Source of the DNA: Gemmatimonadales bacterium
GTDB lineage: Bacteria > Gemmatimonadota > Gemmatimonadetes > Longimicrobiales > Gaopeijiaceae
Length of the DNA stretch: 34,902 nucleotides
NCBI GenBank assembly: GCA_007692605.1
Contig: REBS01000125.1
Span: forward strand, 1-34,902
Direction of reading: 5' to 3'
Positions 8,248-16,959 of the stretch are shown one piece after another. Made by a program: the position numbers and the translations under genes. How positions within the stretch are numbered: the first letter of the stretch is position 1; each line of letters opens with the position of its first letter. Under the pieces are notes generated by a model. That model searched no databases. It was not told where the DNA came from and worked only from the letters and a program-made list of their open reading frames with translations.

Positions 8248-11200
8248 GTGTCCTTCGTCCACCTGCACACCCACTCCGAATTCTCGCTCCTCGACGGCGC
8301 GAACCGCCTGACCGACCTGGTCGAGCGCGCGCTCCACTTCGAGATGCCCGCGCTGGCCCTGACCGACCACGGCTGCATGTTCGGCGCCTGGAGCTTCCAG
8401 AAGGCCGCGCACAAGGCCGGCCTGAAGCCGATCATCGGGATGGAGGCCTACGTCGCCCCGGGCGATCGCCGCGACCGCACCCGAAGCGGCCGCAACGAGC
8501 GCAACTACTACCACCTGGTGCTCCTGGCGCGCGACCGCGAAGGCTACCGCAACCTGGTCAAGCTCTCGTCGATCGGCTACACCGAGGGCTTCTACCACAA
8601 GCCCCGCGTCGATCGCGAGGTGCTGAAGGCGCACTCCGGGGGCCTGATCGTCTCGTCGGCGTGCATGGCGAGCGAAGTCGCACGGCACCTCATGGAGGAT
8701 CGGCCCGACCAGGCCCGCGAGGCCGCCGCGTGGTACGCCGAGGTCTTTCGCGACCGCTACTACCTCGAGGTACAGGGCCACGGCACCCCCGGCCAGGAGG
8801 AGCTGAACCGCCGCACCTTCGCCCTGGCCGACGACCTGGGCCTGCCCGTCGTGGCCACCAACGACGCGCACTTCCTGGAGTGCGACGACCACGAGGCGCA
8901 CGACACCCTGCTCTGCATCGGGCTCGGCAAGGACAAGTCGGACCCGAACCGGATGCGCTACGACGAAGGCCTCTACTTCAAGGGGCCCGACGAGATGCGC
9001 GAGATCTTCGGGGACCGCCCCGAGGTGATCGAGAACACCCTGCGCATCGCCGACGAAGTCGACCTCACCTTCGACAAGAAGTACCACGTCCCCGAGTTCC
9101 CGCTGCCCGCGGAGCACTCGACCGAAGAGGACTACCTGGTCCATCTGACGAACGAGGGCGCGAAGGAACGCTACGGCGACCCCCTTCCGCCCGAGGTGAA
9201 GGAGCGGATGGACTACGAGCTCGGGGTGATCCTCGAGACCGGGTACTCCGGGTACTTTCTGATCACCTGGGACTTCATCAACTGGGCGAGGCAGCAGGGA
9301 ATCCCCGTGGGCCCGGGGCGCGGCTCGGCGGCCGGGTCGCTGGTGAGCTACGCCCTTGGTATCACCAACCTGGACCCGCTTCACTTCGACCTGCTCTTCG
9401 AGCGGTTCCTGAACCCCGAGCGCGTGTCGATGCCCGATATCGACATCGACTTCTGCTACGAGCGCAGGGGCGAGGTGATCGAGTACGTGCGCGAGAAGTA
9501 CGGGCGTGACGCGGTCGGCATGATCATCACCTTCGGGACGATGAAGTCGCGCGCCGTGATCCGCGACGTGGGACGCACCCTGGGCTTCGAGCCCTCGGAG
9601 ACGGACCGGATCGCGAAGGCCATCCCCAACGAGCCGGGGAAGGCCCTGACGGTCCAGGAGGCGATCGACGGCATCCCCGAGGTGAAGGCCCTGTACCGAC
9701 TCGATGACCGGCACCGCCGGCTCTTCGACTATTCGATGACGCTCGAGGGACTCTCGCGGCACGCCTCGGTGCACGCGGCCGGGGTGGTGATCGCCCCGGG
9801 TCCCCTCGACGACTATGTGCCGGTCTGCGTCCAGCAGACGAAGGGGAGCGGAAAGAACGGCGAGGCGGTCACGGTCACCCAGTACGACATGAACTGCCTG
9901 GAAGACGCCGGGATGCTCAAGATGGACTTCCTGGGGCTGAAGACGCTCACCGTGATCGACGATGCGGTGGCCATGATCCGTGACCGGGTCGGCGACCTGC
10001 GGCACCCCGATAGCGGGGTGAGCTACGAGTCGATGGACGATGTGCCCCTGGACGATCCCGCCGTCTACCGCATGCTCTCGCGCGGCGGGACCTCGGGCGT
10101 CTTCCAGTTCGAGTCGAACCTGGCGACCGAAAAGCTGCGCGCCATGCGCTGCGACCGCTTCGACGACCTGGTGGCCACCAACGCGCTGATCCGTCCGGGG
10201 CCGCTCGACTCCGGCATGACCGACGTGTACATCCGCCGCAAGCTGGGCAAGGAGGAGGCGACCTACCCACACCCCGACCTGAAGCAGACGCTCGAGCCCA
10301 CGTACGGGGTGATCGTCTACCAGGAGCAGGTGATGCGGATCGCCAACCTCCTGGCCGGCTTCTCGCTCGCCGAAGCGGACGTGCTGCGCAAGGCGGTCGG
10401 AAAGAAGATCGCCGAGCTGATCAAGCGGGAGCTGGGCAAGTTCGTGGAGCAGTCGGTGGAGCGGGGCGTGGACCGGCGCATCGCGACCGAACTGGCCGAC
10501 CAGATCGAGACCTTCGGCCGCTACGGCTTCAACAAGAGCCACTCGGCCGCCTACTCGCTCCTCTCGTACCACACCGCCTGGCTCAAGGCGCACTATCCGG
10601 CCGAGTTCATGGCCGCGCTCCTCTCGTCGGTGCTCGACAAGACCGACGACGTGGTGAAGTACATCGCCGAGTGCCGCGAACTGCCGCGCTTCGTGCCCGG
10701 GCTCGAGGACGGCGTCGAGGTCCTGCCCCCCGATGTGAACGAGTCGGGCTGGAAGTTCACCGCGATCGACCAGACCCGGATCCGCTTCGGACTCGGTGCG
10801 GTCCGGGGGGTCGGCTCGGGCGCGGTCCAGTCGATCCTGAAGGCGCGCGAAGAGGGGGAGCGCTTCGACAGCCTCTTCGGCTTCCTGGAGCGGATCGACA
10901 CCCGGGCGCTGAACAAGCGGGCCTGCGAGGCGCTGATCGCCGCCGGCGCCCTCGATGCCTTCGGGCACCGCGCGCAGCTCCTGGCCGGGCTCGACACCGC
11001 CTACTCCGAGGTTCAGGCTCGCCAGGCCGAGGCCGCGGCCGGTCAGGCCTCGCTCTTCGACAGCGGGGGCGACGACCTGCGGCGCCCCGACCCCAGCCTG
11101 CCCACGATTCCCGAGTGGTCGGAGCAGGACCGCCTCGCCCGCGAGAAGGAGGCGCTGGGCTTCTTCATCTCGGGCCATCCGCTCGATCGCTATCGCGAGG

Positions 11201-11772
11201 TGGCGCGCGCCTTCGGTCCCGCCCACTCGGGCAACCTGAAGGAGTTCGCCGGCGAAGAGGTCGAGTTCGCCTGCGTGGTCACCAAGGTGCAGAAGCAGCT
11301 TTCCCGAAAGGACAGCACCGAGTGGGGGAAGGTCACCGTGGAGGACTTCTTCGGCACTGCCACCGTCCTGGGCTTCCGCGACACCTGGGAGCGGTGCCGG
11401 GGTGTGCTCACGCAGGACGCCGTGGTGGTGATCCGCGGGAAGGTCTCGGGGCGCGAGCGGGACGAGGATGACCCCCCGATCTTTCTCGATGACGCCGAAC
11501 CCCTCGAGGTGATTCAGGGAAGCGGACGTGTGGCGCTCGTCATGGAGATCGAGCCGGGAAGCGAGTTCGAGGAGGGCTTCTTCCGTAAGGTGCGCGCGGT
11601 GATTCAGGCCCATCCGGGGCGGGCTCCGGTGGAACTGCTTCTGGACGAAGGGAATGGCACGAGTCCCCGCCTGCGCTCGCGGAGCCTGCGGGTGAATCCG
11701 CATCCCGAGGCGCTGGAAGGACTCAAGGAGCTGTTCGGTCAGGGACGAATCCGAGTACGGAGGTCACCGTGA
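8248..11772 (+). CDS. dnaE: DNA polymerase III alpha subunit
   Basis: 1174-residue replicative polymerase, close to the usual size of about 1160. The PHP domain opens at once (FVHLHTHSEFSLLDG). The palm motifs include PGRGSAAGSLVSYALGIT and the catalytic PDIDIDF with Asp399 and Asp401. The fingers segment (GFNKSHSAAYSLLSYHTAWLKAHYPAEF), helix-hairpin-helix region and a C-terminal OB fold (VTKVQKQLSRKDSTEWGKVTVEDF) follow. GTG 8248 was chosen because the family starts two or three residues before FVHLH; GTG 8197 is possible and neither has a clear ribosome binding site. The gene end overlaps msrA by GTGA. The very long antisense frame within it reflects codon bias. Confidence 0.97.
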   Translation: MSFVHLHTHSEFSLLDGANRLTDLVERALHFEMPALALTDHGCMFGAWSFQKAAHKAGLKPIIGMEAYVAPGDRRDRTRSGRNERNYYHLVLLARDREGYRNLVKLSSIGYTEGFYHKPRVDREVLKAHSGGLIVSSACMASEVARHLMEDRPDQAREAAAWYAEVFRDRYYLEVQGHGTPGQEELNRRTFALADDLGLPVVATNDAHFLECDDHEAHDTLLCIGLGKDKSDPNRMRYDEGLYFKGPDEMREIFGDRPEVIENTLRIADEVDLTFDKKYHVPEFPLPAEHSTEEDYLVHLTNEGAKERYGDPLPPEVKERMDYELGVILETGYSGYFLITWDFINWARQQGIPVGPGRGSAAGSLVSYALGITNLDPLHFDLLFERFLNPERVSMPDIDIDFCYERRGEVIEYVREKYGRDAVGMIITFGTMKSRAVIRDVGRTLGFEPSETDRIAKAIPNEPGKALTVQEAIDGIPEVKALYRLDDRHRRLFDYSMTLEGLSRHASVHAAGVVIAPGPLDDYVPVCVQQTKGSGKNGEAVTVTQYDMNCLEDAGMLKMDFLGLKTLTVIDDAVAMIRDRVGDLRHPDSGVSYESMDDVPLDDPAVYRMLSRGGTSGVFQFESNLATEKLRAMRCDRFDDLVATNALIRPGPLDSGMTDVYIRRKLGKEEATYPHPDLKQTLEPTYGVIVYQEQVMRIANLLAGFSLAEADVLRKAVGKKIAELIKRELGKFVEQSVERGVDRRIATELADQIETFGRYGFNKSHSAAYSLLSYHTAWLKAHYPAEFMAALLSSVLDKTDDVVKYIAECRELPRFVPGLEDGVEVLPPDVNESGWKFTAIDQTRIRFGLGAVRGVGSGAVQSILKAREEGERFDSLFGFLERIDTRALNKRACEALIAAGALDAFGHRAQLLAGLDTAYSEVQARQAEAAAGQASLFDSGGDDLRRPDPSLPTIPEWSEQDRLAREKEALGFFISGHPLDRYREVARAFGPAHSGNLKEFAGEEVEFACVVTKVQKQLSRKDSTEWGKVTVEDFFGTATVLGFRDTWERCRGVLTQDAVVVIRGKVSGRERDEDDPPIFLDDAEPLEVIQGSGRVALVMEIEPGSEFEEGFFRKVRAVIQAHPGRAPVELLLDEGNGTSPRLRSRSLRVNPHPEALEGLKELFGQGRIRVRRSP

Positions 11773-12347
11773 ACGATCCGATGGACGCGCAATCCGAAGT
11801 CGACGAGACCGTGCAGCATGCCACCCTGGGCGGGGGCTGCTTCTGGTGCCTCGAGGCCGTGTACCTCCGGGTGACCGGAGTGCGGTCGGTCATCTCGGGA
11901 TACGCCGGGGGAAGCTACCCCGACCCGACCTACAACGAGGTCTGTTCCGGCCGGACCGGACACGCCGAAGTCGTCCGGATCACCTTCGACCCGGACGAGG
12001 TCTCCTTTCGGGACCTCCTGCGAATCTTCTTCACGATCCACGATCCGACGACTCCCGATCGGCAGGGTGCCGACCGGGGGCCCCAGTACCGCTCGATCAT
12101 CTTGCACGAAAGCGACGAGCAGGAGAAGGTGGCTCGCGAAGTGATACGCGAGATCGACGACGCCGGTCTCCATGAGAACCCGGTGGTCACCGAGCTCGCT
12201 CCCCTCGACACCTTCTACCCGGCCGAAATCGAGCACGAGGAGTACTACGATCGGAATCCCCGGGCCCCCTACTGCCAGGCCGTAATCGCACCCAAGGTGC
12301 GAAAGGCCCGCGCCGAGCTGTCGCACCTGATGCGCCCGCAGGGTTGA
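11769..12347 (+). CDS. msrA: Peptide-methionine (S)-S-oxide reductase
   Basis: 192-residue MsrA, which repairs oxidised methionine using thioredoxin-type reductants. The catalytic motif GGGCFWC gives the nucleophilic Cys24 followed by Cys27. Other family blocks are SGYAGGSYPDPTYNEVCSGRTGHAEVV, the HDPTTPDRQGADRGPQYRSII segment and the FYPAEIEHEEYYDRNP segment. The GTG start at 11769 overlaps the dnaE stop as GTGA, so it is translated by coupling from dnaE. The last residues lack an obvious resolving Cys. Confidence 0.95.
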   Translation: MNDPMDAQSEVDETVQHATLGGGCFWCLEAVYLRVTGVRSVISGYAGGSYPDPTYNEVCSGRTGHAEVVRITFDPDEVSFRDLLRIFFTIHDPTTPDRQGADRGPQYRSIILHESDEQEKVAREVIREIDDAGLHENPVVTELAPLDTFYPAEIEHEEYYDRNPRAPYCQAVIAPKVRKARAELSHLMRPQG

Positions 12348-12369
12348 CCCCGAGGAGTCCTTCCACCGC

Positions 12370-12397
12370 TTGCGCACGGGTGGGTCGCCGCTAGATT
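12370..12397 (+). promoter_or_regulatory. Possible sigma-70 promoter of the DUF3299/ABC operon
   Basis: TTGCGC at 12370-12375 and TAGATT at 12392-12397 with a 16-base spacer, located 37 bases before the ATG of the DUF3299 gene. Each hexamer is 4 of 6 against consensus. The surrounding DNA is GC-rich, so the small AT-rich patch is notable, but this is only a weak match. Confidence 0.35.
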
Positions 12398-12433
12398 TTC
12401 GGGTATCCTCGAACCGTGCCAAGGAGTGCAACG

Positions 12434-13018
12434 ATGCGTGATCTGCTCACGGGAACCATCCTGGGAACGCTGGGGCTTCTCGTCGTGACCCCGGCGCTGG
12501 CGGTGCCGGTCGGTCCCGACGCTGCGACGGACATCGACGGTCCCTGGTCCGTTTCGATCTCGGCGATCGCCCACCAGGCCCCCGCCATCCATCCCTTCGA
12601 TGGATTCGCCGGGATTCCACGTCCTGCGGGGTTCCTCGCCGCAGATCCGATCCCGACCGACTGGCGGGTGCTCCTCGGGCTGAACTACCAGACCGGAGCG
12701 GTCTCGGCCGCGCTGAAGGACCGCGAGGGCAGGATCGTGAGCATTCCGGGCTTCATGGTCCCCTTCGAGGACGGCATGACGGGTGTCGACGAGTTCCTGC
12801 TCGTCCCGTACTTCGGAGCCTGCATCCACACCCCCCCTCCCCCACCGAATCAGATGGTCTACGTGCGCATGGAGGGTGGAGCGAAGGTGGACGTCAACAT
12901 CTGGGACGCGGTCGTGATCGAGGGTGTGCTCGACGTGGCGTCGATCGACAGCCCCTACGGGAGCGTCGGACACCAGGTGCTGGGCCAGAGACTCCGGCCC
13001 TACGTCGGCAATCGGTGA
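12434..13018 (+). CDS. Secreted DUF3299 family protein
   Basis: 194-residue exported protein. A signal peptide (hydrophobic residues about 8-22, ending LAVPV) precedes a domain with the DUF3299 layout: DWRVLLGLNY, then VSIPGFMVPFE, then VDEFLLVPYFGACIHTPPPPPNQMVYV with a single Cys-Ile-His-Thr segment, and a C-terminal strand region. The function is unknown. AAGGAG seven bases upstream fixes ATG 12434 rather than the GTG at 12416. It heads a three-gene set with an ABC ATPase and an FtsX-like permease. I recall DUF3299 genes beside such transporters in zinc-regulated loci of Vibrio and relatives, so a metal-related periplasmic role is possible. Confidence 0.78.
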   Translation: MRDLLTGTILGTLGLLVVTPALAVPVGPDAATDIDGPWSVSISAIAHQAPAIHPFDGFAGIPRPAGFLAADPIPTDWRVLLGLNYQTGAVSAALKDREGRIVSIPGFMVPFEDGMTGVDEFLLVPYFGACIHTPPPPPNQMVYVRMEGGAKVDVNIWDAVVIEGVLDVASIDSPYGSVGHQVLGQRLRPYVGNR

Positions 13019-13058
13019 GGGGCTGGATCCACTCCCGCCTCGATCGACCCGGCCCTTT

Positions 13059-13787
13059 GTGACGAACGCCGAAGGCTCCGAGTTCGCGCCGGACGGCGCC
13101 CTGACACCGGCCGTTGAACTCCGGCAACTCCGATTCGGGTATCGACCCGGCACCCCGGTGCTCCAGGTCGATTCGCTGGTCGTCCCCGCCGGCGAGTCGG
13201 TCTTCCTGCACGGCCCCTCGGGGAGCGGAAAGACCACCCTGCTCGGGATCATCGCTGGAGTCCTGAAGGCGGATCGAGGAGAAGCCCTCGTCCTCGGCAA
13301 TGACCTCACACGCCTCGGCGGATCGGACCGAGACCACCTGAGGGGAGAGCGGCTGGGCTACATCTTCCAGATGTTCAACCTGATCCCCTACCTGTCCGCC
13401 TTCGACAACATCACGCTCCCCTGTCGAATGAACTCGCGCCGGATGAAGCGACTCGACGGCTCCCTCGACGTGGAGACCCGCGCCCTGGCGAGAACTCTCG
13501 AGATCGAATCTCTGCTCGGCGCTCGCCCCGGGGAGCTCTCGGTGGGACAGCAGCAGAGGGTCGCGGCCGCCCGGGCTCTGCTGGGTCGCCCGGATCTGGT
13601 CGTGGCCGACGAGCCCACCTCGGCGCTCGACGCGGACCGGCGCGAGGCCTTCCTCGGACTCCTCTTCGAGTCCTGCCGGGAGGCCGGCGCGACCCTGCTC
13701 TTCGTGAGCCACGATCGGAGCCTCGAGAGCCGGTTCGACCGGGCCCTCTCGCTCCCGGACGTCAACCGCGCTCCGGTCGCCGCCTGA
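13059..13787 (+). CDS. ABC transporter ATP-binding protein (LolD/MacB type)
   Basis: About 242-residue ATPase. Walker A GPSGSGKTT (residues 52-60), Q-loop region (GYIFQMFNLIPYLSAFDNI), signature LSVGQQQRVAAARAL, Walker B LVVADEPTSALD and the switch His in FVSHD are all intact. The FQ-MFNLIPYLSAFDNI segment is typical of the LolD/MacB group that works with FtsX-like permeases. The gene is followed nine bases later by such a permease, and preceded by the DUF3299 gene. The start is uncertain: GTG 13059 is the nearest before the conserved N-terminal strand and has no clear ribosome binding site. Confidence 0.88.
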   Translation: MTNAEGSEFAPDGALTPAVELRQLRFGYRPGTPVLQVDSLVVPAGESVFLHGPSGSGKTTLLGIIAGVLKADRGEALVLGNDLTRLGGSDRDHLRGERLGYIFQMFNLIPYLSAFDNITLPCRMNSRRMKRLDGSLDVETRALARTLEIESLLGARPGELSVGQQQRVAAARALLGRPDLVVADEPTSALDADRREAFLGLLFESCREAGATLLFVSHDRSLESRFDRALSLPDVNRAPVAA

Positions 13788-13796
13788 GGCTCGACG

Positions 13797-15197
13797 ATGC
13801 TGACCCTCGATCTCGCCCGCCGCTCGCTCCGCAACCGCCTCCTCCCGTCCATCCTGACCGTGCTCTCGATCGCCTTCTCGGTGGCGCTCCTCGTCGGGAT
13901 CGAGAACATCCGCAACGGGTTGCGGGCCAGCTTCACCGGAACGATCTCGGGGACCGACCTGATCGTGGGTCCGCAGGCCGGCTCGATCCAGCTGCTCCTG
14001 TATTCCGTGTTCGGGATGGGCTCCCCCACGGGCAACATCTCGGCCGAGGCGTACGAGCATTTCCAGAACCATCCCGCCGTGGCCTGGACCATCCCGTACG
14101 CGCTGGGAGACTCGCACCGCGGGTACCGGGTGATCGGAACCACCGAGGACTTCTACGAACACTTCCGCTACCGGGGCGGCACCCCCCTGGCCCTGGCGCA
14201 GGGGGACCGCGCCCGCGATGCCATGGATGTCGTCCTGGGCTCCGAGGTCGCGGAGCGCCTCGAGTATGCCCCCGGCGATCAGATCGTCGTGACGCACGGG
14301 ATGGGGGCCGCGGGGATCATGGACCACGACGATACCCCCTTCGAGGTGGTCGGCATCCTGGAGCGCACCGGAACCCCCGTGGATCGAGCCCTCTACATGA
14401 CGCTCGAGGGGATCGACGCCATGCACGAGGGCTGGGAAGGCGGTGTGCCGCCCGCCCCGCCCTCCTTCGCACCCGGAGGAGAGGGCGCGGCCGAGGACGA
14501 CTACTATGCCGCGCCTCCGACTCCCCCGGTCGAAACGGACGAGCACGAGCGCGATCACGGTCACGAGCACCAGCATGGTGAAACGCAGACCCCGGCGGGA
14601 GCTCAGGATCCGTCCCTTCACGCCCACGACCACGACCACGGGGGCACCCAGATCACGTCGTTCTTCCTGGGGACCACCTCGCGCTTCGAGATGCTCTCGC
14701 TGCAGCGCGAGATCAACGAATACCGGGACGAGCCGCTGATGGCGATCGCTCCCGGAATCGCACTGGCCGAAATGTGGCGCTCGGTGGGATACGCCGAGGA
14801 CGGCCTCAAGATCGTATCCTTCTTCGTGGTGATCGTCGGCCTTCTCGGAATGCTCGTCTCACTCTACACGGCGCTCGATGCCCGACGGCGAGAGATGGCC
14901 ATCTTTCGTGCGCTCGGTGCCGGGCCGCGACGGATCATCGGCCTGCTCGTTGTCGAGTCTGGCTTTCTGGCCCTGATGGGCGCCGTGATCGGAGTGGCAC
15001 TCGTGTACGGGAGTATCTTTTTCTTTCAGGGGACGGTCGAGGCGCGCTTCGGCCTTCTGATCCCAATCCGCCCCCTCGGATCGCTGGAGTGGCTCTACCT
15101 GGGCTCGGTGGTCGCCGCCGGGTTCGTCCTCGGACTGATCCCGGCGGCGAAGGCGTATCGAAACACTCTGACCGACGGGCTGAGCCCCCGGTCATGA
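13797..15197 (+). CDS. FtsX/MacB-like ABC permease with histidine-rich insert
   Basis: 466-residue membrane protein. One N-terminal helix (residues about 17-38), a large extracytoplasmic domain (about 40-310), then three C-terminal helices (about 320-450) carrying the FtsX signature ALDARRREMAIFRALGAGPRRI. This is the MacB/LolE topology. The unusual part is an insert at residues about 214-284: Pro/Gly-rich followed by nine His between residues 250 and 281, interleaved with Glu and Asp (for example HGHEHQH and HAHDHDH). This looks like a metal-binding loop. GAGG lies seven bases before the ATG. It presumably pairs with the ATPase just upstream. The substrate is unknown; lipoprotein release and metal-linked transport are both possible. 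Confidence 0.87.
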   Translation: MLTLDLARRSLRNRLLPSILTVLSIAFSVALLVGIENIRNGLRASFTGTISGTDLIVGPQAGSIQLLLYSVFGMGSPTGNISAEAYEHFQNHPAVAWTIPYALGDSHRGYRVIGTTEDFYEHFRYRGGTPLALAQGDRARDAMDVVLGSEVAERLEYAPGDQIVVTHGMGAAGIMDHDDTPFEVVGILERTGTPVDRALYMTLEGIDAMHEGWEGGVPPAPPSFAPGGEGAAEDDYYAAPPTPPVETDEHERDHGHEHQHGETQTPAGAQDPSLHAHDHDHGGTQITSFFLGTTSRFEMLSLQREINEYRDEPLMAIAPGIALAEMWRSVGYAEDGLKIVSFFVVIVGLLGMLVSLYTALDARRREMAIFRALGAGPRRIIGLLVVESGFLALMGAVIGVALVYGSIFFFQGTVEARFGLLIPIRPLGSLEWLYLGSVVAAGFVLGLIPAAKAYRNTLTDGLSPRS

Positions 15198-15282
15198 GCG
15201 ATGAAGCTCCGCAGATCCGAGGGTGCCGGATCGCGCCCCGTCCGCGGAACAACTTCCAACTTCCTCTTATGTGAGGCTGATC

Positions 15283-16830
15283 ATGAACCGATGGTACTCC
15301 GGGCTCTCTCTGGCCCTCGTCACCCTCGTTGTGGCAGGCGGAACCGCTCCGACCCTGTCGGCCCAGACGTGGGCAACGAATGACCCCGTCCTCGAGCGGA
15401 TCTGGGAGGAGGCGATGGAAAACTCCCACCTCGAGGAGCTCGGGCAGCAGCTCCTCGACTCCATCGGTCCGCGACTCACCGGCTCGCCGAGTATCGACCG
15501 CGCCCACGACTGGGCCGCCCGAACGCTGCAGGGCTGGGGTGTCGATGCCGACAACCAGCAGTATGGAACGTGGCGGGGGTGGGATCGGGGGATCACGCAC
15601 ATCGACCTGATCGAGCCCCGCCTGCGCACCCTTGAAGGGACGATGCTCGCCTGGAGCCCGGGGACCGATGGTCCGGTCGAGGGGGAGGTCGTGGTCTTCC
15701 CGGCGTGGGAGACCGAAGAGGAACTTGAGCAGTGGATGGCCACCGAGGTCGAGGGCCGATTCGTGGCGATCGCCTTCCCCCAGCCGACCTGCCGACCCGA
15801 CTACCACTACGAGGACTTCGGGTCGCAGGGCGCGCTCGACCGGCTGAACGAGTCTCGGCAGGCGGCGCTGCAGGAGTTTCGGGAGACCCGGGTCGCGCAG
15901 CCCGGCCTCGTCCGCCTGGACCTCGACGCCGCGGGCGCACTCGGGATTCTCGAGTCCAACTGGATCGGGCGCCCGGGAACCAACCGGCTGTTCAGCACGA
16001 ATACCGAAAACGCGGTCACCCTCGACCTCTCCTGCGAGGACTACGGCCTCGTCTACCGTCTCGCCGAGAGCGGCCGCAGCCCCGTGCTCCGCGTGAACGC
16101 ACAGGCCGAGGATCTCGGTGAAGTCCCGGTCTACAACACGATCGGAGTCATCGAGGGGTCCGAGCTCCCGAACGAGTACGTCTTCCTCTCGGCCCACTTC
16201 GACTCGTGGGACGGCGGGTCGGGCGCGACCGACAACGGAACCGGGTCGATTCTCATGATGGAGACCATGCGGATTCTCTCCGAGGTCTATCCCAATCCCC
16301 GCCGCTCGATCATGATCGGGCTCTGGGGAGGCGAGGAGCAGGGACTGAACGGATCCCGCCGGTTCGTGGCCGACAACCCCGAGATCGTCGACAACATTCA
16401 GGCGCTCTTCAATCAGGACAACGGCACGGGACGGGTCGCGAACATCTCGACCCAGGGACTGATCGAGGCCGGCGAGCACTGGGCCCGGTGGCTTTCGCTG
16501 ATCCCGCAGCAGATCACCACCCACATCAACCTGAACCTTCCCGGTATCCCGAGCACCGGAGGCACCGACCACGCCTCCTTCATCTGCGCGGGGGCTCCGG
16601 CATTCGGTCTGAGCTCGATCTCCTGGGGCTACAACCCGTACACCTGGCACACGATGCGCGACACCTACGACAAGATCGTGTTCGAGGAGGTCCGCAACAA
16701 CGCGGCGCTGATCGCGATGCTGACGTATCTCGCCTCGGAGGATCCGGCACCGGTCTCGCGCGTGCAGCGCACGCTCCCGGGAGACCGGGAGTGGCCCACC
16801 TGTCAGCCAGGCCGCACCAGTTCGAACTGA
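15283..16830 (+). CDS. Secreted M28-family zinc peptidase
   Basis: 515-residue exported metallopeptidase. A signal peptide (about residues 1-27, probable cleavage after LSA) is followed by a helical lead, a PA-like inserted domain (about 120-285) and the M28 catalytic core. Probable zinc ligands and catalytic residues are His305 (SAHFDSW), Asp317 (GATDNGTG), Glu351/Glu352 (GGEEQG), Asp379 (NQDNGTG) and the late His in WHTMRDTYDK. This resembles carboxypeptidase Q-type enzymes that digest peptides outside the cytoplasm. GAGG six bases before the ATG fixes the start. It is the last plus-strand gene before a GC-rich hairpin. Confidence 0.9.
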   Translation: MNRWYSGLSLALVTLVVAGGTAPTLSAQTWATNDPVLERIWEEAMENSHLEELGQQLLDSIGPRLTGSPSIDRAHDWAARTLQGWGVDADNQQYGTWRGWDRGITHIDLIEPRLRTLEGTMLAWSPGTDGPVEGEVVVFPAWETEEELEQWMATEVEGRFVAIAFPQPTCRPDYHYEDFGSQGALDRLNESRQAALQEFRETRVAQPGLVRLDLDAAGALGILESNWIGRPGTNRLFSTNTENAVTLDLSCEDYGLVYRLAESGRSPVLRVNAQAEDLGEVPVYNTIGVIEGSELPNEYVFLSAHFDSWDGGSGATDNGTGSILMMETMRILSEVYPNPRRSIMIGLWGGEEQGLNGSRRFVADNPEIVDNIQALFNQDNGTGRVANISTQGLIEAGEHWARWLSLIPQQITTHINLNLPGIPSTGGTDHASFICAGAPAFGLSSISWGYNPYTWHTMRDTYDKIVFEEVRNNAALIAMLTYLASEDPAPVSRVQRTLPGDREWPTCQPGRTSSN

Positions 16831-16841
16831 CCGTGTCGAAC

Positions 16842-16869
16842 GGCCCCCCGCCCAAGGTGGCGGGGGGCC
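16842..16869 (+). terminator. GC-rich hairpin after the M28 peptidase gene
   Basis: A perfect 11-bp stem (GGCCCCCCGCC and its complement) around a 6-base loop, 12 bases after the peptidase stop. It lacks a T-run; CTTCCC follows. It could end transcription or protect the 3' end. Its position favours a CtlX-like gene start at 16960 rather than at 16882, which would be only 13 bases after the stem. Confidence 0.6.
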
Positions 16870-16959
16870 CCTTCCCACTCCGTGATGATCGTCACCTCAC
16901 CCGAAGCCTTCCGGGAGGCGGTCGCCCGCCTCCGCCCGACCGCGGACCTGGAGCCGACC

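Noticed and set aside
6360-8435. 691-codon minus-strand open frame across yigZ, the acidic gene and the DUF4837 gene
   Set aside because: Low-complexity Arg/Gly/Asp translation; the genes in other frames have domains and ribosome binding sites.
8155-11703. 1182-codon open frame antisense to dnaE
   Set aside because: It mirrors dnaE codon bias in GC-rich DNA, has no family motifs and no ribosome binding site.
13797-15197. LolE or MacB permease proper
   Set aside because: Topology fits, but the His-rich insert and DUF3299 neighbour do not match those systems, so only the general family is named.
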